Shown here: positions 26,565 to 34,853 of the stretch, in pieces
How the letters are laid out: each line of letters starts with the position of its first letter
Position numbering within the stretch: the first letter of the stretch is position 1
Source: Streptomyces sp. 6-11-2
GTDB lineage: Bacteria; Actinomycetota; Actinomycetes; Streptomycetales; Streptomycetaceae
DNA length: 64,000 nucleotides
Assembly (NCBI RefSeq): GCF_006540305.1
Contig: NZ_BJOR01000001.1
Coordinates: 7,006,001 to 7,070,000, forward strand
Direction: 5' to 3'
Notes under the pieces: generated by a model
What the model saw: the letters and a program-made list of their open reading frames with translations, nothing else
Database searches by the model: none
What the model was told of the DNA's origin: nothing
Position numbers and translations under genes: made by a program

Positions 26565-26598
26565 GCATAACCCCGTACTTGCGTGATCGCGCAAATAC
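26565..26598 (-). promoter_or_regulatory. Predicted promoter overlapping operator-like repeat D
   Basis: TTGCGT-GATC-GCGCAA at 26579-26594, flanked by GTAC and ATAC, is the most symmetric member of the repeat set. On the minus strand TTGCGC (complement of 26589-26594) and TTATGC (complement of 26565-26570) are 18 bases apart, so the repeat again covers the -35 box of the gene ending at 26011. Confidence 0.55.
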
Positions 26599-26618
26599 GG
26601 GCGCCAGGGTTCCCGCTC

Positions 26619-26890
26619 GTGACCCGATCCTCCTCCCACCTCGATGCGACCGCCGACGCCTACAGTGCCGTCTCCGTCCGGTATGCCGACCTCTTCCGCG
26701 ACGCGCTCGACGCACTTCCGCTGGACCCGCGGTGATCGGCGCGTTCGCCGAGCCGGCCCGGACCAGCGGTCTGTCCGGCGGCTCGGCACGGCACGGCCAC
26801 CGGCCTTCTCGTCCCGGCGCACCTCGCGATGCGGGCGCGGGCCGCCCCGCCGCCGGGTGCAGCCGCACGTCGACCCGGGCGTCGCCGCCG
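26619..26890 (+). pseudogene. Decayed SAM-dependent methyltransferase remnant
   Basis: From GTG at 26619 the frame encodes TADAYSAVSVRYADLFRDAL and DALPLDP, typical of the N-terminus of class I methyltransferases (TAAYDAVA..YAELF..L...PLDRA). It hits a TGA near 26732. The expected continuation IGAFAE appears directly in another frame. A degraded glycine-rich SAM site may be seen around 26765-26800 in a third frame. No intact C-terminal part follows, so this is probably a dead fragment. Confidence 0.6.
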
Positions 26891-26989
26891 TGACGTGAGC
26901 GCGGCTGACGGGCCCGACTGACCGCGGGCGTCGCGGTAAAACCTCGCGCCCTCCCGGCGCCGGTGGCCGAGGTGCTTCCACGGCCCTTT

Positions 26990-27023
26990 CGATACAACGG
27001 TGTATCGGATACATTCGCGTATC
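26990..27023. promoter_or_regulatory. Tandem palindromes, probable TetR operator
   Basis: GATACA-ACGG-TGTATC (26991-27006) is directly followed by GATAC-ATTCGC-GTATC (27008-27023). Both lie just upstream of a TetR gene start (27039) and very likely form its autoregulatory operator. Confidence 0.65.
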
Positions 27024-27038
27024 GAACGGAGGTCCGGC

Positions 27039-27671
27039 ATGGCGGTCGAGGGTGCGGAAAGGCGCGTCACCCGGCGTCGGCAGCGGACGCGGGCCAACCT
27101 GCTCGACGCCGCCTTCACGGTGTTCGCCGCCAAGGGCTTCGGCCGGGTGTCGATCGAGGAGGTCTGCGAGGCCGCGGGCTACAGCAGGGGCGCCTTCTAC
27201 TCCAACTTCGACACCCTCGACGAGCTGTTCTTCGCCCTGTACCGGGAACGGGCCGAGCTGATCGCCGACCAGGTGACCGGAGCGCTCGCCCTCGACGGCC
27301 CGGACCTCGACGTGCCCGCCGCCGTCGACCGGGTCACCGACGTGCTGCTGCTGGACCTGGACTGGCTCCTGGTCAAGACGGACTTCCTGGTGTACGCCGC
27401 CCGCGACGCGGCCGTGGCGCGGACGCTGCTGGAGCACCGCGCGCGGCTGCGCCGGGCCGTAGCCGACCGGCTCGCCCGCGCCCGCACCCCCCTGCCCGCC
27501 GTCCTCGGTGACGCCGACGGCGCCGCGCACGCGGTCGTCGCCGCGTACGACGGAGTCACCACCCGACTGCTGCTGGACAAGGACGTCGAGGGCGCCCGCG
27601 CCTGGCTCGGACAGCTGCTCACCGCGCTGCTCACCGACGGCGGCACCGCACGCGCATCACGAGAAGACTGA
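27039..27671 (+). CDS. TetR-family transcriptional regulator
   Basis: A 210-residue repressor. The helix-turn-helix is in residues about 14-60 (LLDAAFTVFAAKGFGRVSIEEVCEAAGYSRGAFYSNF). The C-terminal ligand domain is alpha-helical and unassigned. The start ATG at 27039 follows CGGAGGTCCGGC. It lies 81 bases before an FAD-dependent dehydrogenase gene, probably in one operon with it, so the ligand may be a substrate of that enzyme. Confidence 0.92.
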   Translation: MAVEGAERRVTRRRQRTRANLLDAAFTVFAAKGFGRVSIEEVCEAAGYSRGAFYSNFDTLDELFFALYRERAELIADQVTGALALDGPDLDVPAAVDRVTDVLLLDLDWLLVKTDFLVYAARDAAVARTLLEHRARLRRAVADRLARARTPLPAVLGDADGAAHAVVAAYDGVTTRLLLDKDVEGARAWLGQLLTALLTDGGTARASRED

Positions 27672-27680
27672 CGGAAAGCA

Positions 27681-27743
27681 AGAGCACCAAGAAATCCAAG
27701 AAATCCAAGAAGTCCAAGAAAACCGAGGAAACCGAGGAAGGGG
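27681..27743 (+). repeat. Seven 9-bp tandem repeats between regulator and dehydrogenase genes
   Basis: The segment consists of seven degenerate 9-mers: AGAGCACCA, AGAAATCCA twice, AGAAGTCCA, AGAAAACCG, AGGAAACCG and AGGAAGGGG. It is purine-rich on the plus strand and much less GC-rich than the surroundings. The last copy serves as the ribosome binding site of the dehydrogenase. Copy-number change here would alter the spacing between the two genes. Confidence 0.75.
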
Positions 27744-27752
27744 ACGGTCGTC

Positions 27753-29426
27753 ATGGACGCCGACGTCATCGTCGTCGGAGCGGGCCTCGCGGGCCTGGTC
27801 GCCGCGCACGAACTGACCAGCCGGGGCCGCAGGGTCGCGCTCGTCGACCAGGAGAACGCCGCCAACCTCGGCGGGCAGGCGTACTGGTCCTTCGGCGGGC
27901 TGTTCCTCGTCGACACCCCGCAGCAGCGCAGGCTCGGCGTCAAGGACTCCTTCGAGCTGGCCTGGAACGACTGGCAGGGCAGCGCGCGGTTCGACCGGCT
28001 GGACGACGAGGACTCCTGGGCGGTGCGCTGGGCGCGCGCCTACGTCGAGTTCGCGGCGGGGGAGAAGCGGTCCTGGCTGGAAGGGCACGGCATCACGCTG
28101 CTGCCCACGGTCGGCTGGGCCGAGCGCGGCGATCTGCGCGCCGACGGCCACGGCAACTCCGTACCCCGCTTCCACATCGCCTGGGGCACCGGCACGGGCG
28201 TCGTGGAACCCTTCGCCGCGTACGCCCTCCAGGCCGCGCGCGAGGGCCTGCTCACCTTCCACCACCGCCACCGGGTCGACGAGCTCGTCGTCCAGGACGG
28301 CGCGGCACGCGGAGTGCGGGGCGCGGTCCTCGCCGAGGACGACTCGCCCCGCGGTGTCGCCTCCAACCGCGAGGAGACCGGCGCCTTCGAACTCACCGCG
28401 CAGGCCGTGGTCCTCACCACCGGCGGCATCGGCGCCGGCCACGACCTCGTCCGCCGCTACTGGCCCGAGCGCCTCGGCACCCCGCCGTCGCGGATGGTCA
28501 CCGGCGTCCCGGCGTACGTCGACGGCCGGATGCTGGACATCAGCGCCGAGGCCGGCGTACGGCTCGTCAACCGGGACCGCATGTGGCACTACACCGAGGG
28601 GCTGCGGAACTGGAACCCGATCTGGCCCGGCCACGGCATCCGCATCCTGCCCGGCCCGTCCTCGGTGTGGCTGGACGCCCTCGGCCGCCGGCTGCCCGAC
28701 CCCTGCCTGCCCGGCTACGACACGCTCAGCACCCTCAAACACCTGCGCACCACCGAGGACATCGCCGGGTACGACCACTCCTGGTTCGTGCTGACCCGCA
28801 GGATCGTCGAGAAGGAGTTCGCCCTGTCGGGCTCCGAGCAGAACCCCGACATCACGGCCAAGGACCGCAAGGCGGTGCTGCGCGACCGGCTGCTCGGCAA
28901 GGGGGCACCCGGACCCGTACGGGACTTCCTGCGGCACGGCGAGGACTTCCTGATCGCCGACACCCTGGAGCAACTGGTCGAGAAGATGAACCAGTCGACC
29001 GACAAGCCCCTCCTGGACGCCGCCGAGGTGCGGCGCCGGATCGAGGCCCGCGACCTCCAGATCGCCAACCCCTACAGCAAGGACACCCAGATCCAGGGCA
29101 TCCACAACGCCCGCCGCTACATCGGCGACCGCCTCGGCCGGGTGGCCGCCCCGCACCGCGTTCTGGACCCGGCGGCCGGCCCGCTGATCGCCGTCAAGCT
29201 GCACATCCTGACCCGCAAGACGCTCGGCGGCATCCAGACCGACCTGGACTCGCGCGCGCTCGGCAGCGACGGGCAGGTGATCGACGGCCTCTACGCGGCC
29301 GGCGAGGTCGCCGGCTTCGGCGGCGGCGGCGTCCACGGCTACAACGCCCTGGAGGGCACCTTCCTCGGCGGGTGCCTGTTCTCCGGGCGTGCGGCCGGGC
29401 GGGCCGCCGCACGGCAGACCGCCTGA
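27753..29426 (+). CDS. FAD-binding dehydrogenase of the fumarate reductase/3-ketosteroid dehydrogenase superfamily
   Basis: A 557-residue flavoprotein. The N-terminal dinucleotide motif is VVGAGLAGLVAAHEL and the C-terminal FAD motif is GLYAAGEVAGFGGGGVHGYNALEGTFLGG. Signatures ANLGGQAYWSFGGLFLVD and AAGEKRSWLEGHGI match the PRK12834-like 'FAD-binding dehydrogenase' group, related to KstD and fumarate reductase. The substrate is unknown; a steroid-like or ketone compound is possible. It follows a TetR gene and precedes a strong terminator. Confidence 0.88.
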   Translation: MDADVIVVGAGLAGLVAAHELTSRGRRVALVDQENAANLGGQAYWSFGGLFLVDTPQQRRLGVKDSFELAWNDWQGSARFDRLDDEDSWAVRWARAYVEFAAGEKRSWLEGHGITLLPTVGWAERGDLRADGHGNSVPRFHIAWGTGTGVVEPFAAYALQAAREGLLTFHHRHRVDELVVQDGAARGVRGAVLAEDDSPRGVASNREETGAFELTAQAVVLTTGGIGAGHDLVRRYWPERLGTPPSRMVTGVPAYVDGRMLDISAEAGVRLVNRDRMWHYTEGLRNWNPIWPGHGIRILPGPSSVWLDALGRRLPDPCLPGYDTLSTLKHLRTTEDIAGYDHSWFVLTRRIVEKEFALSGSEQNPDITAKDRKAVLRDRLLGKGAPGPVRDFLRHGEDFLIADTLEQLVEKMNQSTDKPLLDAAEVRRRIEARDLQIANPYSKDTQIQGIHNARRYIGDRLGRVAAPHRVLDPAAGPLIAVKLHILTRKTLGGIQTDLDSRALGSDGQVIDGLYAAGEVAGFGGGGVHGYNALEGTFLGGCLFSGRAAGRAAARQTA

Positions 29427-29437
29427 GCGGACTCGCC

Positions 29438-29466
29438 GCCCGCCCCCGTGCGACGCGGGGGCGGGC
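29438..29466. terminator. Strong hairpin between convergent genes
   Basis: GCCCGCCCCCG (29438-29448) pairs perfectly with CGGGGGCGGGC (29456-29466) around a 7-base loop, just after the dehydrogenase stop and before the end of the opposing gene. Confidence 0.75.
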
Positions 29467-29470
29467 GGGC

Positions 29471-29824
29471 TCACTTACTCTTCAGCAGTCCGGCCACCAC
29501 CGAGGCGTGGCTCTGCTCCGGCGCCTTGGAGGCGGTCAGCAGGGTCACCGGGCCCCGGCGGGCCAACTTGCGGATGTGGTCGAGCAGTTCGGCCGCCTCC
29601 GGCTCGGCCAGCTCGGCCTCGTAACGGCGCTGGAACTCCTCGTAGGACCCTTCGCCGGCGTGGTACCAGCGGCGCAGCTCGGTGGACGGCGTCATGGCCT
29701 TCGGCCACTCGTCGATGTGCACGTCCTCCTTGGAGACACCGCGCGGCCAGAGCCGGTCGACCAGGACCCGCACGCCGTCGTCGGGCTCGGGCGGATCGTA
29801 GATGCGACGCACGCGGACGCTCAC
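29471..29824 (-). CDS. DUF488-family protein
   Basis: A 117-residue protein with the hallmark DRLWPRGVSKEDVHIDEWPKAM and a C-terminal RGPVTLLTASKAPEQSHA segment. These are typical of the YeaO-like DUF488 group; function is unknown. The start is GTG at 29824, with GAAAGG upstream. The longer open frame upstream (to 29920) lacks family similarity. Confidence 0.87.
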   Translation of the reverse strand: MSVRVRRIYDPPEPDDGVRVLVDRLWPRGVSKEDVHIDEWPKAMTPSTELRRWYHAGEGSYEEFQRRYEAELAEPEAAELLDHIRKLARRGPVTLLTASKAPEQSHASVVAGLLKSK

Positions 29825-29942
29825 GGTCGGGCCTTTCTCGGGTGCGGGCGGTTCCGGTGCGGAGCGTACTGCGGTGCGGCCGGGAGCCGGCCGCACCGCG
29901 CGCGTGAGGGGACCCGACATGACCTGAACGGGCCGGACCCGG

Positions 29943-31160
29943 TCACTGCTCGCGCATGCCCCACGGGGAGCCGTACTCCGTCAGCAGGTCCAGGAAGGGG
30001 CGGGCCGGGAACGCCTCGGGGCCCAGGACCCCCGCTCCGGACCAGGCCCCGGTGGCCAGCAGTTCCAGGGCGACCACGGGATTGACCGCCGTCTGCCACA
30101 CCACCGCCTGGCACCCGTACTCGGCCATGGACCACTCGTTGTCGACCACGTGGTACAGGTACACCTCGCGCGGCGCGCCGTCCCGGGTGCCGCGTACCCA
30201 GGTGCCCGCGCAGGTCTTGCCGCGCATCCGCTCGCCCAGGGTCGCCGGGTCGGGCAGGCAGGCGGCGACGACGTCCCGGGGCGAGACGGCGACCGGCCCG
30301 TCCGGGCCCGGGACGGTGACCGGGTCGGTGCGGTCCAGACCCAGCAGGTGCAGCGTCTTGAGGGTGTCGATGAACTCGCGGCCCAGACCGTACTTGAAGG
30401 TCACCCGCCGCGCGTCCACCCAGCGCGGGACCAGCAGCACCTCCTCGTGCTCCACGTTCACGCACTCGACCTCGCCGATGCCCTCGGGGAAGTCGAACAC
30501 CTCCGGCTCGCTGAACGGCTCGGTGGTGAACCAGCCGCGCCCGGCCTCGTACACCACCGGCGGGTTCAGGCACTCCTCGATGGTGGTCCAGATGCTGAAG
30601 GACGGCGCGAAGTCGTAGCCGTCGACGGTCAGGTTCGCGCCGTCGCGGACGCCGATCTCCTCGATCTCGTCGAAGAGTTCGTCGGCGGCATACCGCGCGA
30701 ACACGTCGGACAGGCCCGGCTCCACCCCCATGCCGACCAGCGCGAGCGCGCCGGCCTTCTCCCAGTCCTCCGCCCGCGCGAACTGCTCGTCGCCCAGTCT
30801 GACCCCGCACTCCTCGTACGGCCGCTCCGGGTGCGGCCGGGACAGGGACATCGCCATGTCGAGGTAGCCCGCGCCGGCCGTGCGGGCCGCGCGGAACAGC
30901 GGCATCACGAAACGCGGGTCGGTCGCGTTCAGCAGCACGTCGCAGCGGTGCCGGGCGAGCAGGTCCGCCACCGCCGCCTCGTCGCTCGCGTCGACGCGCT
31001 CGGCGACGAACCGGCCGTCGTCGCCGACGGCCGCCACGGCGGACTCGGCCCGCCCGCGGTCGTAGTCCGCGACGACCACCGACTCGAGGAACGGACGACG
31101 GGCGGCGATCCGGGTGATGGCGGTACCCACACCGCCGGCGCCCACGAGCAGTACACGCAT
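29943..31160 (-). CDS. Saccharopine dehydrogenase-family NAD(P)-binding protein
   Basis: A 405-residue oxidoreductase with an N-terminal Rossmann motif (VLLVGAGGVGTAITRIAARR). The family's next blocks are VDASDEAAVADLL and DVLLNATDP, and the catalytic-like part includes GVEPGLSDVFARYA. Such proteins act on carboxylated amino-acid adducts such as saccharopine or carboxynorspermidine; the exact reaction is unknown. The start ATG at 31160 follows AAGGGAG. It is divergent from a TetR gene that probably regulates it. Confidence 0.88.
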   Translation of the reverse strand: MRVLLVGAGGVGTAITRIAARRPFLESVVVADYDRGRAESAVAAVGDDGRFVAERVDASDEAAVADLLARHRCDVLLNATDPRFVMPLFRAARTAGAGYLDMAMSLSRPHPERPYEECGVRLGDEQFARAEDWEKAGALALVGMGVEPGLSDVFARYAADELFDEIEEIGVRDGANLTVDGYDFAPSFSIWTTIEECLNPPVVYEAGRGWFTTEPFSEPEVFDFPEGIGEVECVNVEHEEVLLVPRWVDARRVTFKYGLGREFIDTLKTLHLLGLDRTDPVTVPGPDGPVAVSPRDVVAACLPDPATLGERMRGKTCAGTWVRGTRDGAPREVYLYHVVDNEWSMAEYGCQAVVWQTAVNPVVALELLATGAWSGAGVLGPEAFPARPFLDLLTEYGSPWGMREQ

Positions 31161-31200
31161 GACCAGAACTCCCTTTCGGTCTCTGTCCTGACCGTCGATA

Positions 31201-31234
31201 CAACGCCGCGCACCACGTAAGGTCAATGGCGTTG
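31201..31234. promoter_or_regulatory. Inverted repeat in the divergent TetR/saccharopine dehydrogenase promoter
   Basis: CAACGCC (31201-31207) and GGCGTTG (31228-31234) are exact inverted repeats 20 bases apart, in the 107-base gap between the two divergent genes. This spacing would suit two helical turns and may mark a TetR operator. Confidence 0.4.
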
Positions 31235-31267
31235 GCATAAGCCTGCGAGGAGTCCGAGGAGGTCGGG

Positions 31268-32023
31268 ATGCCCAAACCGGTGGTCCCCGAGGAGAAGCGA
31301 CGGCGGCGCCGCCCCACCCGGAGCGGCACCGTGCTGTCCGAGACACTCATCGTCGACACCGCCCTGCGCCTGCTGCGGGAGCACGGCAGCACGGGGCTGA
31401 CCGCCCGCCGCCTCGGCCTGGCGCTCGACTGCGACCCGAGCACCCTCTACCGCTACTTCCGCGGCATGGACGACCTCACCCTGGCGATCGGCGACGCGCT
31501 CATCGGGCGGGCACTGGCCGGCTGGGAGCCGACCGGGCGGTGGCGGGCCGACCTGCGCGAGGTGGGCCTGCGCATCCACTCCGCGTACGTCGCGCATCCG
31601 CAGGCCGCGGTGGTGACCGCCAACCGCGTCTCCGGCCGGGCCAACGAACTGGCCGCCGACGAGGCTGTTCTGGGCGTGCTGCGGCGGGCCGGCTTCCCGC
31701 TGCCCGACACGGTGCGGATCTACCACGCCTTCGTCGACCAGACCCTCGCCTTCGCCGCGCTCGACGCCGCCTCCCTCGCCCTGCCGAGCGACGCGCTGCG
31801 CGCCGACGAGGAGATGTGGCACTCGACCTACGCCCGGCTGCCCGCCACCACGCATCCGCGCATCGCCGAGGCGGCGCCCCTGCTCGCCACCCGCATGGTC
31901 ACCAGCGCCTACCCGACCGCCCTGGACATGCTGCTCGACAGCGCGGCGGCCCGGTTGGCTCGCGTACGCGGCAGCGGTCCGGATCCGGGCGGTCCCCGGG
32001 CCCGGCCGGTGCTGCGACACTGA
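31268..32023 (+). CDS. TetR-family transcriptional regulator
   Basis: A 251-residue regulator. The DNA-binding region (about residues 20-70) has TALRLLREHGSTGLTARRLGLALDCDPSTLYRYF. The C-terminal part resembles TetR_C domains that bind small hydrophobic ligands. The start ATG at 31268 follows GGAGGTCGGG. Neighbours are a divergent saccharopine-dehydrogenase-like gene and a downstream MFS exporter, both possible targets. Confidence 0.9.
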   Translation: MPKPVVPEEKRRRRRPTRSGTVLSETLIVDTALRLLREHGSTGLTARRLGLALDCDPSTLYRYFRGMDDLTLAIGDALIGRALAGWEPTGRWRADLREVGLRIHSAYVAHPQAAVVTANRVSGRANELAADEAVLGVLRRAGFPLPDTVRIYHAFVDQTLAFAALDAASLALPSDALRADEEMWHSTYARLPATTHPRIAEAAPLLATRMVTSAYPTALDMLLDSAAARLARVRGSGPDPGGPRARPVLRH

Positions 32024-32062
32024 ACATCGCACCGATAGATGTAACGAGCAGCCAGGAAGCCC

Positions 32063-33370
32063 GTGGACACCAGCGAGAGCACCGACAGCAGCACGCCACC
32101 GCACGGTGACGCCCCGGACCCGCCCGGAGCCGGCCGGCGTGGCTGGCGCCGCTGGGCCATGGACACCCGGCCGCTGCGCCGCCCCGCCTTCCGCCGGCTG
32201 TGGTCCTCGACCATCGTCACCGCGGTCGGCAGCCAGCTCACCGCCGTCGCCGTGCCCAAGCAGATCTACGACATCACCGGCTCCTCGGCCTGGGTCGGCT
32301 ACGCCAGCCTCGCCGGCCTGGTCCCGATGGTGGTGTTCGCGCTGTGGGGCGGCGCGGTCGCCGACACGATGGACCGCCGCAAACTGCTGCTGATCACCAA
32401 CAGCGGTGTCGCCGTCACCTCGGTGCTGTTCTGGTTGCAGGCCGTGGCCCGGTTCGACTCGGTCGTGGTGCTGATGGTGCTGCTCGCCGTGCAGCAGGCC
32501 TTCTTCGGGCTGAACTCCCCGGCCCGCAACGCCTCCATCGCCCGGCTGGTCCCGGCCGAGGAACTGCCCGCCGCCAACGCCCTGGGGTCGACCGTCATGC
32601 AGACCGGTCTGGTGGCCGGACCGCTGCTGGCCGGCGCGCTCATCCCCGTCATCGGGCTGCCCGAGCTGTACCTCATCGACGCCGTGGCCCTGTGCGTCAC
32701 CGTGTGGGCGGTGCTGCGTCTGCCCGCGCTGCCGCCCCTGGCCGGGTCCGCCGTACGGCGTGCGGGGGTGCGGGAGATAGCCGACGGGTTCCGCTACATC
32801 TCCGGGCACAAGGTGCTGCTGCTGTCGTTCCTCGCCGACAGCATCGCCATGGTCTTCGGGATGCCCCGCGCCCTGTTCCCGCAGCTCGCCGCCGAGACGT
32901 ACGCCCCCTACGGCGAGGGACTCGCGCTCGGCCTGCTGTTCGCGGCCATCCCGGTCGGCGCGGTGGTCGGCGGGCTGTTCTCCGGCACCTTCTCCCGGGC
33001 GCGCCGGCACGGCTGGATGGTGATCGGCGCGGTCACCGCCTGGGGGGCGGCCGTCACCGGGTTCGGGCTGAGCCGCAGCCTGTGGTTCGCGGTGGTGTTC
33101 CTGGCGGCCGCCGGAGTCGCCGACATGGTCTCCATGGTGTTCCGCGGCGCCATCCTGCTGTCCGCCGCCACCGACGAGATGCGCGGCCGTATGCAGGGCG
33201 TCTTCACCGTCGTCGTCGCGGGCGGTCCGCGCCTGGCGGACGTCCTGCACGGCACGGCCGGCTCGGCCTTCGGCCCGCGCGCGGCGGTGGCCGGCGGCGG
33301 CCTGCTGGTGGTCGCCCTGATGCTGGGCCTGGCGGCGGCCGTCCCGGCGCTGCGCCGCTACCGGATCTGA
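32063..33370 (+). CDS. MFS transporter, enterobactin-exporter-like (MFS_3)
   Basis: A 435-residue permease with about 12 hydrophobic segments after a Pro/Asp-rich cytoplasmic N-terminus. The loop 2-3 signature is GGAVADTMDRRKLLL, followed by NSPARNASIARLVPAEELPAANAL, typical of the EntS/MFS_3 drug and siderophore exporters. The start is GTG at 32063, with AGGAAG upstream; ATG at 32159 is an alternative. It is 40 bases after the TetR gene and probably co-transcribed. Confidence 0.9.
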   Translation: MDTSESTDSSTPPHGDAPDPPGAGRRGWRRWAMDTRPLRRPAFRRLWSSTIVTAVGSQLTAVAVPKQIYDITGSSAWVGYASLAGLVPMVVFALWGGAVADTMDRRKLLLITNSGVAVTSVLFWLQAVARFDSVVVLMVLLAVQQAFFGLNSPARNASIARLVPAEELPAANALGSTVMQTGLVAGPLLAGALIPVIGLPELYLIDAVALCVTVWAVLRLPALPPLAGSAVRRAGVREIADGFRYISGHKVLLLSFLADSIAMVFGMPRALFPQLAAETYAPYGEGLALGLLFAAIPVGAVVGGLFSGTFSRARRHGWMVIGAVTAWGAAVTGFGLSRSLWFAVVFLAAAGVADMVSMVFRGAILLSAATDEMRGRMQGVFTVVVAGGPRLADVLHGTAGSAFGPRAAVAGGGLLVVALMLGLAAAVPALRRYRI

Positions 33371-33388
33371 CCGACCGGATCCGGCGGC

Positions 33389-33841
33389 TCAGTGGGAGCG
33401 CCGGGGGATGGTGTACTGCTCCAGGAGCTTGCCCCGGGTCAGCTCCAGCCGGTGGGCGAGGATCTCGGCGACGGTCCGCACCAGCGACAGGCCGAGCAGC
33501 GGATCCTCCACGGACAGTGCCAGCACCGCCGAGGCGTCGAACTCGTAGGCGCGGACCTGGCTGTACGCCTCCGCCCCGAAGTCCCACTGGTACGGCGGGA
33601 ACAGCCAGGACCAGCCGAGCAGGTCGCCCGCGCCGAGGGACGCCACCGTCACCTTGCGGGTGGGCGTCACCTGCTGGTCCAGGTGCACGGCGCCGGAGCG
33701 GATGACCCAGAAGCGGTCGGCCGTGCCCCCCGCCTCGAAGATCCTCGTGTCCTCGGGGAAGGAGACCTCCCGCGCGACCTCCATCAGGCGCTCGCGTTGT
33801 TTCTGGGGGAGGGCGGTCAGCAGTTTTATCGCTTTGGTCAT
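33389..33841 (-). CDS. Single-domain cyclic-nucleotide-binding (Crp/Fnr-type sensor) protein
   Basis: A 150-residue protein that is only a cNMP-binding barrel (DTRIFEAGGTADRFWVIRSGAVHLD, GAGDLLGWSWLFPP) with a short C-terminal helix and no DNA-binding domain. The arginine and glutamate that bind the cyclic phosphate are not clearly conserved, so the ligand may differ or be absent. It may act through protein contacts. It ends 19 bases from the convergent MFS gene. Confidence 0.85.
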   Translation of the reverse strand: MTKAIKLLTALPQKQRERLMEVAREVSFPEDTRIFEAGGTADRFWVIRSGAVHLDQQVTPTRKVTVASLGAGDLLGWSWLFPPYQWDFGAEAYSQVRAYEFDASAVLALSVEDPLLGLSLVRTVAEILAHRLELTRGKLLEQYTIPRRSH

Positions 33842-34393
33842 GACCCGAAGCTCCTCGCCGGCGATGGGTTCCGCGCATGTGCCTCCTCCCCATTTCAGCC
33901 GCTGCGGGTTCCCAGGGCACCTCGGCGGAGGCGACTTCTCGTCTTCCCGTGCCGCACGTCCACAGGATCGCCGCGACCGCCGGGGCGGCGGCCCCGCGGG
34001 CGGCCACGAAACGCCGCCGGGCCGGCGGGCCGGGACCGGCGAGGCCGCCCACGGCGCTGACGATCACCGTCGGAATGTCCGGTGGTCAGCCTCCCTCCGT
34101 CGCCCGGCGGACCGCGTACACGGCGAGCACCCTCGGCCCGGAGAGCAGAGCGCGCGTCACGAGAACCGCCCGTACCCGGCTGGGGTGGCCGGAACCGGGA
34201 CGCTTCGCCGGTCTCCGGGCGAGGACATGAAAAAGCCCTGGCTGGACGGGGGAGGCCAGCCAGGGCCGTACATGGCGGTGTGCGGGGGACGTTTCGAGTC
34301 GACCCCGTCGCCGCGTATGGATGAAACCGTAAACCATCTTGGCCGGTTCCACGCAGCCGGAACCGGGTCACGTGAGCGGACTCACTCCAGCCG
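33842..34393. other. Gene-free interval of about 550 bases
   Basis: No frame on either strand shows start, ribosome binding site and codon pattern together. It holds a strong terminator-like hairpin at 34235-34266 and an inverted repeat near 34343-34369 (CCGGTTCC ... GGAACCGG). The rest is unexplained. Confidence 0.6.
34230..34266 (-). terminator. Rho-independent terminator
   Basis: GCCCTGGCTGG (34235-34245) pairs perfectly with CCAGCCAGGGC (34256-34266). On the minus strand the stem is followed by TTTTT (complement of 34230-34234), which is rare in this genome. It should end the transcript of the small gene at 34394-34624, although it lies about 130 bases after its stop. Confidence 0.85.
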
Positions 34394-34624
34394 TCAGTCC
34401 CGCTCGGTGTGCCGGCCCGGAGCCAGGATCTCGTCCAGCACCCGCAGGACGGCCTCGTAGGTCAGGACGCGTACGGCCGCCTCGCGCGAGGCGTCCGGAT
34501 CGCTCGCCCCGAGGATGTCGCGGCGGTCCTGCCACCGGCGCTCCTCCTGCACCGCGCACGCCCTCGCACGCTGGATGCGCCGCAGCAGTTCGTCCGAGTG
34601 CACCACATCGGTCATGTCCTCCAC
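34394..34624 (-). CDS. Small helical hypothetical protein
   Basis: A 76-residue charged, mostly helical protein (SDELLRRIQRARACAVQEERRW; REAAVRVLTYEAVLRVLDEIL). No family is recognised. GTG at 34624, with GGGAGCGGG upstream, is preferred over ATG at 34615, which is too close to its GGAGG. It is divergent from the sigma-factor gene. Confidence 0.6.
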   Translation of the reverse strand: MEDMTDVVHSDELLRRIQRARACAVQEERRWQDRRDILGASDPDASREAAVRVLTYEAVLRVLDEILAPGRHTERD

Positions 34625-34853
34625 CTACCCGCTCCCGCGCGCCGCGATGGCGGCTCGAATCGGTCGTTACGGAGAAGAACTACGCGAAGCGGAGTTTGTC
34701 GCTCCCGCCGCCGGGCAGACGGAACCTCGTGCTTCGGACCGGAGGCGCGTCAGCGGAAGCTGTTTCTGCTGCTCCGGGAGGTCTCCAGGCGGACCGGACG
34801 GCACCACTCCTTCCGCGGTCAGTCCCTGAAACACCGTTCAGGAGCCATACCGC

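Noticed and set aside
27673..27743. The 9-bp repeats as a CRISPR array
   Set aside because: Units are too short and contiguous, with no spacers, and no cas genes are present.
27657..29474. A 605-codon minus-strand frame opposite the FAD dehydrogenase
   Set aside because: It is an antisense shadow. It ends in a repeated Trp/Ser pattern that only reflects the 9-bp repeats.
33895..34371. Open frames on both strands in the gap after the cNMP protein gene
   Set aside because: No frame has a start with a ribosome binding site and codon bias, and the frames cross a clear terminator.
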